DNA from: Pandoraea fibrosis
GTDB taxonomy: Bacteria; Pseudomonadota; Gammaproteobacteria; Burkholderiales; Burkholderiaceae
Direction: 5' to 3'
NCBI RefSeq assembly: GCF_000807775.2
Contig: NZ_CP047385.1
Span: forward strand, 1,550,001 to 1,614,000
Length of the DNA: 64,000 nucleotides
The notes under the pieces are model-generated. The model was not told the origin of the DNA. It ran no database searches and saw only the letters and a list, made by a program, of their open reading frames with translations. A program made the translations under genes and the position numbers. This document shows positions 54,869 through 62,140 of the stretch, one piece after another (the first letter of the stretch is position 1; every line of letters begins with the position of its first letter).

Positions 54869-55651
54869 ATGAAACGGGACGCAATCGAGAGCGCGGTACG
54901 CGAGGACGCCGAACGTCATCTGGGCAACGTGGCACTGGTAACGGGCGCGACGCGGGGCATTGGGCAAGAAGTGGCGCGGGCGCTGGCCGAGGCCGGCATG
55001 ACAGTCCTCGTGGGGGCACGAGAGGAAGCGAAGGGTGAAGAGGTCGTCGAACCGCTGCGCAAAGCGGGTTTTCAGGCGGAGACGCTGGTGATCGACCTGT
55101 TGCGGCCTGAGACGCTTCACGCGGCGGCCTATCGCATCGGGCGCTATCACGGACGGCTCGACGTGCTGGTGAACAACGCCGGCGTGACCGATCCGCGCGA
55201 CGACGCGCCGGAGAAGGCGTCCATCGAAGCGGTCGAGCGGGTGTTTGCCACGAACTTCTTCGGCACCTTGCGCGTGACGCAAGCCATGTTGCCGTGGCTG
55301 GCGCGCTCGGAGCGGGCGCGCATCGTCAATGTATCGAGTGGCCTCGGCTCGCTCGCGCACAACAGCGATCCGGCATGGGAGCATTCGGCGTTCCGCCAGA
55401 TCGGCTTCAACGCCTCGAAGGCGGCATTGAACATGTTAACGGTGCAGCTATCGCACACGTTGCGCGAGACGTCGATCACGGTGAACTCGGTCGATCCGGG
55501 CGCGCCTGCCGACCTTGCGATCGATGCGAACGGCAAGCGTGTGCGACAAGGGCTGGCCGACGGCGCGCGCAGCGTGCTGATGCTGGCGCTCGGTGAGCGC
55601 GGGCCGGTCACCGGCGGGTTCTTCGACGTGGAGGGGCGTTTGCCCTGGTAA
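54869..55651 (+). CDS. Short-chain dehydrogenase/reductase with Phe in place of catalytic Tyr
   Basis: Rossmann-fold protein of 260 aa. The cofactor site TGATRGIG and the NNAG motif are intact, as is the catalytic Ser region (VNVSSGLGS). The expected YxxxK is GFNASKAA: the lysine is there but Tyr is Phe (codon TTC). The C-terminal [15 protein letters not shown] is normal for carbonyl-reductase-like SDRs. Either another Tyr substitutes or the enzyme is catalytically altered. It is divergent from a TetR gene. Start MKRDAIES; upstream codons belong to the promoter region. Confidence 0.9.
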   Translation: MKRDAIESAVREDAERHLGNVALVTGATRGIGQEVARALAEAGMTVLVGAREEAKGEEVVEPLRKAGFQAETLVIDLLRPETLHAAAYRIGRYHGRLDVLVNNAGVTDPRDDAPEKASIEAVERVFATNFFGTLRVTQAMLPWLARSERARIVNVSSGLGSLAHNSDPAWEHSAFRQIGFNASKAALNMLTVQLSHTLRETSITVNSVDPGAPADLAIDANGKRVRQGLADGARSVLMLALGERGPVTGGFFDVEGRLPW

Positions 55652-55758
55652 GGCAGACGCAGGGCGCCTGCGTCGCCACTCACGGTAGAATGCGCGGCCT
55701 GATACCGCGTTGTCCCGAGCGGATGACGCTGCACCTCCCGCATTTTTCCGATTCCCTC

Positions 55759-56022
55759 ATGAATTGCCGACCCCACTGTGCGGCGTGTTGCATCGCGCCT
55801 TCCATCTCGACGCCGATTCCGGGCATGCCGCATGGCAAGCCGGCGAATACCCGTTGCGTGCAGTTGGACACCGACGATCGCTGCCGGATTTTTGGCAGCC
55901 CTCTGCGCCCGGCGGTCTGTGGCTCGTTGCAGCCGTCGGCCGAGATGTGTGGCGACGGTCGCGCGCAGGCCATCGCATGGCTGTCGCAACTGGAAGCGAT
56001 GACGGCGCCGATGGCGGCGTGA
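55759..56022 (+). CDS. YkgJ-family cysteine-cluster protein
   Basis: Small protein of 87 aa beginning [11 protein letters not shown], with further cysteines in TRCVQL, DRCRIF, AVCGSL and EMCGDG. This is the pattern of YkgJ proteins, probably binding zinc or an Fe-S cluster. No ribosome site is strong; a longer start 12 codons upstream (MTLHLPHF) is possible. Function unknown. Confidence 0.85.
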   Translation: MNCRPHCAACCIAPSISTPIPGMPHGKPANTRCVQLDTDDRCRIFGSPLRPAVCGSLQPSAEMCGDGRAQAIAWLSQLEAMTAPMAA

Positions 56023-56150
56023 GTCATGCGTATCGACGCGAATCGGCGCGTGTCGGCCGAATAGAGGCAATGCGGGGCGTGCAAGCGCGTCATCTGCGGG
56101 TGCTATAGTCGCGCGTGTCGGGCGCCGGGCGCCCTGTAGCGGAACGTGAC

Positions 56151-56780
56151 ATGCCGGATAGCCTCCCTTCAGATCAGTCCATTCTTCAGCAGTGCGAGAC
56201 GCCTGCTGCACCGTCGACCTCGCACGTTTCGCGCCGTCGTTGGCTCGTGTTGACGGGCGCGGCAGTGATTGCCGCCGGGCTGGCGGCGTGTGCGGGATTG
56301 CCGTTCGGCAACGACTACACCTTCTCCGAGAGTCAGTTGCAACGTGCGCTGGAGCGCAAATTCCCGTTCGACCGCCGTGTGCTGGCGGTGCTCGACGTGA
56401 ACCTCACGCACCCGAGACTGACCCTGCTGCCGGATCGCAATCGTCTGGCGGTGGCGGTCGATGCCACGGTGACGCATCCGCTCGGTGGCGCGCCGCTGAC
56501 CGGCACGCTCGCCATCGACAGCGCACTCGCCTACGATCCCGCCACCCTGTCGGTGGTGCTGCGCGATCCGGAGGTCGAGACATTCACCATCGATGGCCTG
56601 CCCGAGCGCTGGTCGCGGCAACTGAACGCCGCAGGCGCCCTGATCGCGACGCAATTGCTGCAAGGCGCGCCTATCTACACGTTCAAGCCCGAGCAACTCA
56701 ACATCGGTGGCGTGGCACGTCAGCCGGGCGCCATCACGGTGCTCTCGCACGGCGTGAACGTCAAATTCGATTCGCGTTGA
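56151..56780 (+). CDS. DUF1439 lipoprotein with twin-arginine-like signal
   Basis: Predicted outer-membrane lipoprotein of 209 aa. About 25 polar residues precede SRRRWLVLTGAAVIAAGLAAC: a hydrophobic stretch ending in the lipobox LAAC, with an RRR ahead of it that suggests Tat export. The mature part has the DUF1439 pattern (FPFDRRVLAVLDVNLTHPRLTLLPDRNRLAV). Homologous to YceB-like lipoproteins, thought to be lipid-carrier folds. The function is unknown. It is followed by uppP. Confidence 0.85.
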   Translation: MPDSLPSDQSILQQCETPAAPSTSHVSRRRWLVLTGAAVIAAGLAACAGLPFGNDYTFSESQLQRALERKFPFDRRVLAVLDVNLTHPRLTLLPDRNRLAVAVDATVTHPLGGAPLTGTLAIDSALAYDPATLSVVLRDPEVETFTIDGLPERWSRQLNAAGALIATQLLQGAPIYTFKPEQLNIGGVARQPGAITVLSHGVNVKFDSR

Positions 56781-56864
56781 CGCGAGCGGCCGTCTGAATC
56801 GGCCAACGGCGTCGGCGGGGCTGTCTCTCCAATCCGCTATCACGACTTCTCAGGAACTCATTGC

Positions 56865-57707
56865 ATGGACTTGTTGCTGGCGTTCAAAGCCGTCATTCTC
56901 GGTGTGGTCGAAGGTCTGACCGAATTTCTGCCGATCTCGTCGACCGGTCACCTGATTCTGGCGGGCAGTCTGCTCGACTTCAACGACGAAAAGGGCAAGG
57001 TCTTCGAGATCGTGATTCAGTTCGGCGCGATTCTTGCCGTGTGCTGGGAATTTCGCGTCAAGATTTCGCAGGTGGTGGCGGGCCTTGGCAGCGATGCAAA
57101 AGCGCGCCGGTTTGCAGTGAACGTGATCGTGGCGTGCCTGCCTGCCATCGTGCTCGGCCTGTTGCTCGGCAAGCACATCAAGGCGGCGTTGTTCAACCCG
57201 AGTGTGGTGGCCACGGCGTTCATCGTCGGCGGCGTGATCATCCTGCTGGTGGAGCGGCATAACCGTCGAAACGCTGAAGCGGGCAAGCTGCCGCGTGTGA
57301 ATTCGATCGACGACCTCTCGGTGGTCGACGCGCTGAAAGTGGGCTGTGCGCAGTGTCTGGCCCTTGTGCCGGGCACGTCGCGTTCGGGGGCAACGATCAT
57401 CGGCGGCATGATGTTCGGCCTTGAGCGCAAGGTAGCCACCGAATTCTCGTTCTTCCTTGCGATTCCGATTCTGTTCGGCGCCACCCTTTACGAACTGTAC
57501 AAGGCGCGCGCGACGTTGTCGGTCGATGACTTCAGCTTGTTTGGCATCGGCTTCATCGCCGCATTCATCAGCGCCTTCATCTGCGTGCGCTGGCTGCTGC
57601 GCTACATCGCATCGCACGACTTCACGGCGTTCGCGTGGTACCGCATCGTGTTCGGACTGGTGGTGCTGGCAACCGGCTACAGCGGGCTGGTCGTCTGGGC
57701 TGACTGA
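56865..57707 (+). CDS. uppP: Undecaprenyl-diphosphatase
   Basis: Membrane enzyme of 280 aa (BacA) recycling undecaprenyl pyrophosphate, the lipid carrier for peptidoglycan and glycan pathways. Motif 1 is [15 protein letters not shown] (near 17-31), motif 2 is [10 protein letters not shown]. About eight helices. It supports the carrier demand of the two sugar-1-phosphate transferases in the window. A strong terminator follows. Confidence 0.97.
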   Translation: MDLLLAFKAVILGVVEGLTEFLPISSTGHLILAGSLLDFNDEKGKVFEIVIQFGAILAVCWEFRVKISQVVAGLGSDAKARRFAVNVIVACLPAIVLGLLLGKHIKAALFNPSVVATAFIVGGVIILLVERHNRRNAEAGKLPRVNSIDDLSVVDALKVGCAQCLALVPGTSRSGATIIGGMMFGLERKVATEFSFFLAIPILFGATLYELYKARATLSVDDFSLFGIGFIAAFISAFICVRWLLRYIASHDFTAFAWYRIVFGLVVLATGYSGLVVWAD

Positions 57708-57738
57708 GTCGGCGCAAGCCACACACAACGCGCAAAGA

Positions 57739-57781
57739 AAAGGGGCACCGTGCAGTTCAGCACGGTGCCCTTTTTTCTTTC
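57739..57781. terminator. Bidirectional terminator
   Basis: Stem AAAGGGGCACCGTGC/GCACGGTGCCCTTTT around a six-base loop, T-rich both ways, between convergent uppP and trmB. Confidence 0.93.
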
Positions 57782-57811
57782 CAACGATTTCAGCGAACTC
57801 GGAGCGCGAGG

Positions 57812-58612
57812 TCAGCCGCGCTTGCGGAACACGAGATCCCAGACGCCGTGACCGAGACGCAGGCCACGGTTCTCGAACTTCGTTACCGGACGATAATCCG
57901 GGCGCGGCGCGTAATCGGCCGCCGTGTTCTCCAGCGTGGCTTCGCCGCCGAGCACTTCGAGCATCTGCTCGGCATATTCCTGCCAGTCCGTCGCGCAGTG
58001 CAGATAACCGCCCGGCTTCAGACGCGAGGCGAGTAACGCCACGAACGGCGGTTGCAGCAGGCGGCGTTTGTGATGGCGCTTCTTGTGCCAGGGATCGGGG
58101 AAGAATACGTGTACGCCGTCGAGCGAGCCTTCGGGCAGCATGTGCTGAACGACTTCCACGGCATCGTGCTGAATGATGCGCACGTTCGACAGCGGCGTTT
58201 CGCCAATGAGTTTGAGCAGCGCGCCTACGCCCGGCTCGTGCACTTCGACGCCGAGAAAATCGTCTGCCGGGCGCACCTTCGCGATATGCGCGGTGCCGTC
58301 GCCCATGCCGAAGCCGATTTCGAGAATGCGCGGCGCGTTCGTGCGTGCGAACGCGGTGGGCCAGTCGAGCGGTTCGGGGGCATACGGCAGCACGAACTTC
58401 GGACCGAGCAGGTCGAACGCGCGCTTCTGCGCTTCCGAGCTGCGTCCCGCGCGACGCACGAAACTGCGAATGCGGCGCGGGTGCGCTACGCCGTCCGGGC
58501 CGACGAACGTCTCGTCATCGCCCGTGGCATGAGGTTGCGGCGCGCCCAGGTCGGCGTCGTCGTCGTGGGCCGGTTGCGCGTCGTCAGCCGGCGGATGTCC
58601 GTGGTTCGTCAT
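57812..58612 (-). CDS. trmB: tRNA (guanine-N7)-methyltransferase
   Basis: AdoMet enzyme of 266 aa forming m7G46 in tRNA. The SAM site is [16 protein letters not shown], the tRNA-binding/catalytic loop [16 protein letters not shown], and the end [18 protein letters not shown] 45-residue acidic/His-rich N-terminal extension precedes [12 protein letters not shown], usual in this lineage. It is the only trm gene nearby. Confidence 0.96.
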   Translation of the reverse strand: MTNHGHPPADDAQPAHDDDADLGAPQPHATGDDETFVGPDGVAHPRRIRSFVRRAGRSSEAQKRAFDLLGPKFVLPYAPEPLDWPTAFARTNAPRILEIGFGMGDGTAHIAKVRPADDFLGVEVHEPGVGALLKLIGETPLSNVRIIQHDAVEVVQHMLPEGSLDGVHVFFPDPWHKKRHHKRRLLQPPFVALLASRLKPGGYLHCATDWQEYAEQMLEVLGGEATLENTAADYAPRPDYRPVTKFENRGLRLGHGVWDLVFRKRG

Positions 58613-58797
58613 GGAAACAAAAAGCCGTCTGGGACGACGGCTTGTCGAGGAGTGCTGCGGCGGGCGGCACCTCCGGCATTACTGCCCAAGTCGGCGCCCA
58701 ACACGATGATTTTTCAAAGGATTTTCCCGCGCCTTGGCGTCGGGAGCGGGCTCGATTATCCACCGGAACCCCCTCCACTGGCAAGTTGACGCCCTGC

Positions 58798-59256
58798 TCA
58801 TGCCGGCCGGACGACCTGCGTGTCTTCCGGCGCCACAGGACTGCCGTCGCGGGTGGTGGGCTGCAAATCGGCCAGCGGCTCCCCCGTGCGCGTGTCGATC
58901 AGCGTGGAATGAAGCTCGCGTCGCCCGAACCGGTGCTTCTCCCCCCATTGGCGCAGCGCCACGATCAGCGTGAAGAGTTCGCGGCCCTGGGGCGTAAGCA
59001 CGTATTCCTGATACGACGTGCCGTCCGAGGCGGGTTGTACCGAGAGAATGCCCGCCTCGACCAGCGCCCTTAGACGCGTTGTCAGCATGCTGCGCGCCAC
59101 GCCGAGGCTGCGCAGGAAGTCGCCGAAACGCCGCACGCCGTCGAAGGCGTCGCGCACGATGAGCAAGCTCCAGCGGTCGCCGATGATGTCGACCGTGCGC
59201 GCGACGGGACAGGTGTCGAGTGGCGGGGCGGGGGCTTCGGGGGGCGCTTGCGTCAT
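58798..59256 (-). CDS. HxlR-family transcriptional regulator
   Basis: Winged-helix regulator of 152 aa. Family signature CPVARTVDIIGDRWSLLIVRDAF (Cys near residue 16) and RFGDFLRSLGVARSMLTTRLRALVEAGIL. Some HxlR proteins sense redox or aldehyde stress through that Cys. It is divergent from an MFS exporter with repeated motifs in between, so it probably controls the exporter. The start MTQAPPEA is preferred over an upstream one in the promoter. Confidence 0.93.
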   Translation of the reverse strand: MTQAPPEAPAPPLDTCPVARTVDIIGDRWSLLIVRDAFDGVRRFGDFLRSLGVARSMLTTRLRALVEAGILSVQPASDGTSYQEYVLTPQGRELFTLIVALRQWGEKHRFGRRELHSTLIDTRTGEPLADLQPTTRDGSPVAPEDTQVVRPA

Positions 59257-59283
59257 AACGACCTCGTTTGGCGGTAACGAAAT

Positions 59284-59345
59284 TGGTTTCATTTTAGAAC
59301 TAGTTTGGCTATGATCCAACAAGTCTTAATTTGAAACCAGTTTGG
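59284..59345. promoter_or_regulatory. Operator region between hxlR-type and MFS genes
   Basis: Inverted repeat TGGTTTCA (59284-59291) and TGAAACCA (59332-59339), plus direct repeats ACTAGTTTGG and ACCAGTTTGG. The stretch is AT-rich compared with its surroundings and spans both promoters. Confidence 0.5.
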
Positions 59346-59353
59346 GAGGCCTC

Positions 59354-60610
59354 ATGTCATCGTGTCCATCGGCAAATGTCGCATGTGCGTCCGCGCCATC
59401 GAACGCTCAGCGTGTTGGCTATCGAATGCCGCGCGCGCTCGTCGCGATCTTCGCGTGTGCGGCCGGGCTGAGCGTGGCCAACGTCTATTACGCGCAGCCC
59501 TTGCTCGATGCACTGGCTGACGATTTCGGCATTTCGCGCGGCGCGGCGGGCGGCGTGGTCACCGCAACGCAGGCGGGGTGTGCGCTCGCGCTGCTGTTTC
59601 TCGTGCCGTTGGGCGACCAGTGGGAGCGACGGCGCCTCATGCTCGTACAACTCGCGCTGTTGACGCTGAGTTTGCTGACCGTGTCGGCGGCGACATCCGC
59701 CGTGGCGCTGCTGCTGGGCATGACGCTGGTCGGGATGCTGGGTACGGCGATGACACAGGGTCTGATCGCCTATGCGTCGAGTGCGGCGGGCGAGCACGAA
59801 CGTGGGCGCGTAGTGGGCGCCACACAGGGCGGCGTGGTCGTCGGTCTGCTGCTGGCGCGGGTCATGGCGGGCGCCATTGCCGACATTGCCGGCTGGCGTG
59901 GCGTGTATCTGACGTCGGCGGGCGCCATGCTGGTGCTCGGCGCTGTACTGTGGCGCGCGTTGCCGCGTCAGACGACGTCGGGCGCACAACACCGCTACGC
60001 CGTGCTGTTGGTGTCGATGTTCCGGCTGTTACGTGAAGAACGCACGTTGCAAATTCGCGGCACCATCGCGCTGCTGATGTTCATGGCATTCAGTATTTTC
60101 TGGAGCGCGTTAGTGCTGCCGCTGTCTGCCGCGCCGTTTCATTTCTCGCATACAAGCATTGGCGCATTCGGGCTGGTCGGCGCAGCGGGGGCGCTGGCGG
60201 CTGCGCGCGCCGGGTATTGGGCGGACCGGGGATGGGCGCAACGCACGACAGGCGTTTCGCTCGCCTTGCTGACGTTCTCGTGGCTGCCGCTGGCGGGCTT
60301 GCATGCGTCGCTTGGTTGGCTCGTTGCGGGGGTACTGCTGCTCGATCTGGCCGGGCAGGCGATTCATGTCACGAACCAGAGTCTGATCTTCGCCGCGCGC
60401 ACCGATGCGCCGAGTCGTCTGGTGGGCGCGTACATGTTGTTCTACGCGACCGGCAGTGGCTTGGGGGCGATGGCGGCGACGGCGACGTATGCGGCGTTCG
60501 GCTGGATCGGCGTGTGTTGGCTTGGGGCCGGCGTGAGTCTGGCCGCGCTCGCGTTCTGGGCGATGACGTTGCGCTGGATGCCGGGCGTCGACGCTGGCCG
60601 CAGATCCTAG
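59354..60610 (+). CDS. MFS transporter (drug-efflux-like)
   Basis: Inner-membrane transporter of 418 aa with about twelve helices. Start of the membrane part SVANVYYAQPLLDALADDFG is typical of a widespread MFS subgroup with multidrug or sugar-efflux members; the loop motif LGDQWERRRLML follows helix 2. GGGAGG precedes the ATG. Its stop interlocks with that of the convergent DUF2894 gene. Regulation by the HxlR gene is inferred from the divergent layout. Confidence 0.92.
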   Translation: MSSCPSANVACASAPSNAQRVGYRMPRALVAIFACAAGLSVANVYYAQPLLDALADDFGISRGAAGGVVTATQAGCALALLFLVPLGDQWERRRLMLVQLALLTLSLLTVSAATSAVALLLGMTLVGMLGTAMTQGLIAYASSAAGEHERGRVVGATQGGVVVGLLLARVMAGAIADIAGWRGVYLTSAGAMLVLGAVLWRALPRQTTSGAQHRYAVLLVSMFRLLREERTLQIRGTIALLMFMAFSIFWSALVLPLSAAPFHFSHTSIGAFGLVGAAGALAAARAGYWADRGWAQRTTGVSLALLTFSWLPLAGLHASLGWLVAGVLLLDLAGQAIHVTNQSLIFAARTDAPSRLVGAYMLFYATGSGLGAMAATATYAAFGWIGVCWLGAGVSLAALAFWAMTLRWMPGVDAGRRS

Positions 60611-61479
60611 CGAGCCTTCGCGCGAGAGGGCTTGGCGGCGGTGGTGGCGCGGGCTACGGGCTTGTTGCCGAGCACACCGGTCGTCTCCATATCTTCCAGC
60701 CACGACAGGGCGTCTGCGTGCCGCAGGAAGTGCCGCAGATAGTCGGGCGAGACGTCGTGCATGAGCGAGAGTGCGCGGTGCACGAGATGGCTGGAGTTGA
60801 GCGGCCCGGCGTTTTCCGGCACCTGGGCGAGCGACTGGCGGAGATTGCCGTCGGTGCTGAGTTTCGACCAGGTCTCGCGGAAGTATTCGAGGACATCGAG
60901 GTCCTCGAAGGCGTCATCTGTGGAGATGACCGTCGGCGTGACGGCAAGGGGCGCCGGCGTGTGCGGTACGGCGGATCGCTTCTGCAGCGTTGATGCCGCG
61001 CCCTCCGGTTGAGCGGTCTCGCGCGTCGGCGGGGGCTGGTCGGTCGACCTGGCGACTCGCAATTTGCGAGTCGCCGCCGGGGCGGTGCGCTCGCCTGTGC
61101 CGACACGTTGCGTGATGTCGGCCGTCAGTGTGGCGAGGGGCGATGCCGTCTGTGGCGAGGTCTGAGCGTCTTCGCTGGACGTCGCCGCGGGGCTGCCATG
61201 CAAACGCACGAATTCTGCGACGAGCGTATTCAACCGGTCGTCGAGCACGCGTCGCACATCGCCTGTGTACGACCGGCTGCGCAGCGCTAACGCCTCGATG
61301 CGATGAAACCGCGCAGGATCACGCTTATCGACGCCTTGCGCCCGCCACGCTGCGAGTTGCTCCGCACCCACATCCAGGGCTTCCTGTGCGGGCGCTTCTG
61401 CCGAGGCGTCTGTTGCCGCGTCTATCGCCGCGTTCATGGCGGCGGTCCCGGTGCTGTCGTCGCTCATCGCATCATGCAT
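60607..61479 (-). CDS. DUF2894 domain protein
   Basis: Cytoplasmic, mostly helical protein of 290 aa. An acidic/Ala-rich N terminus leads to EQLAAWRAQGVDKRDPARFHRIEALALRS, which is the DUF2894 start, followed by RRVLDDRLNTLVAEF. After a low-complexity centre (about 115-185) comes a conserved C-terminal block (EYFRETWSKLSTDGNLRQSLAQVPENAGPLNSSHLVHR). Its ATG overlaps the end of the OmpA-like gene by eight bases, so the two are coupled. No function is known; the operon setting suggests a cytoplasmic part of the same complex. Confidence 0.88.
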   Translation of the reverse strand: MHDAMSDDSTGTAAMNAAIDAATDASAEAPAQEALDVGAEQLAAWRAQGVDKRDPARFHRIEALALRSRSYTGDVRRVLDDRLNTLVAEFVRLHGSPAATSSEDAQTSPQTASPLATLTADITQRVGTGERTAPAATRKLRVARSTDQPPPTRETAQPEGAASTLQKRSAVPHTPAPLAVTPTVISTDDAFEDLDVLEYFRETWSKLSTDGNLRQSLAQVPENAGPLNSSHLVHRALSLMHDVSPDYLRHFLRHADALSWLEDMETTGVLGNKPVARATTAAKPSRAKAR

Positions 61480-62140
61480 GGGGCTTGCCTGCACTACTGG
61501 CGCTGCTGCGCGGCATCGGCGCGATTTCGACACGCCGGTTCTTCGCTCGACCGGTCTCGTCGGCGTTCGACGTGACGGGCTGTTCGGCACCAAACGCCGC
61601 CGAGAAAATCGACGATGGCGGCACGCCCGCAGCGATCAATTCACGGGTGACGGTCAGCGCACGCTGGGCTGACAACTCCCAGTTATCGGCGAATCGCCGG
61701 TTCGTTTCGCGCACCTGTTGATCGTCGGTGAAACCGCTGACCATGAGGATCTCGTCGCTCGCGCGCAGATAGGCGCTCAGCGGGCCGGCCAGGCTGCGCA
61801 GCACCTCACGTCCTTGCGGCTGCAACTGGTCGGAGTTCAGCGCAAACAGCACGTTGCCGCTGATACCGATGCGCCCGTTCACGAGCGTGACGCGGCCACC
61901 GGCGAGCGGCCCGGCCAGCGCTTGTTCAAGTGTCTGGCGGCGTTGCGTTTCGGCGCGTCGCTCTTTCACTTCGCGTTCGAGCTTGGCAGACAGTTCGATC
62001 TGCACGCCGATCACGCCCAGCATGATGAGGACGAACGCGCCGAGCATCACCGACATCAGATCGCCGAAGACGGCCCACGTCGGCGCTGCGGCGCCTACGT
62101 CGCCGCTGTCCGCGATGTCTGCGTCGAAGTCGTCCCTCAT
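61472..62140 (-). CDS. MotB/ZorB-like membrane protein with OmpA domain
   Basis: Protein of 222 aa with one N-terminal membrane helix (about residues 22-48) in the context PTWAVFGDLMSVMLGAFVLIML. The Asp at its start matches the proton-carrying Asp of MotB. A coiled linker (about 50-75) follows, then an OmpA/MotB peptidoglycan-binding domain (about 85-210): VSGFTDDQ, NWELSAQRALTV and AKNRRVEI. This is the build of MotB, TolR-type and ZorB stator subunits. It overlaps both neighbours in a leftward operon. Confidence 0.9.
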   Translation of the reverse strand: MRDDFDADIADSGDVGAAAPTWAVFGDLMSVMLGAFVLIMLGVIGVQIELSAKLEREVKERRAETQRRQTLEQALAGPLAGGRVTLVNGRIGISGNVLFALNSDQLQPQGREVLRSLAGPLSAYLRASDEILMVSGFTDDQQVRETNRRFADNWELSAQRALTVTRELIAAGVPPSSIFSAAFGAEQPVTSNADETGRAKNRRVEIAPMPRSSASSAGKPHA

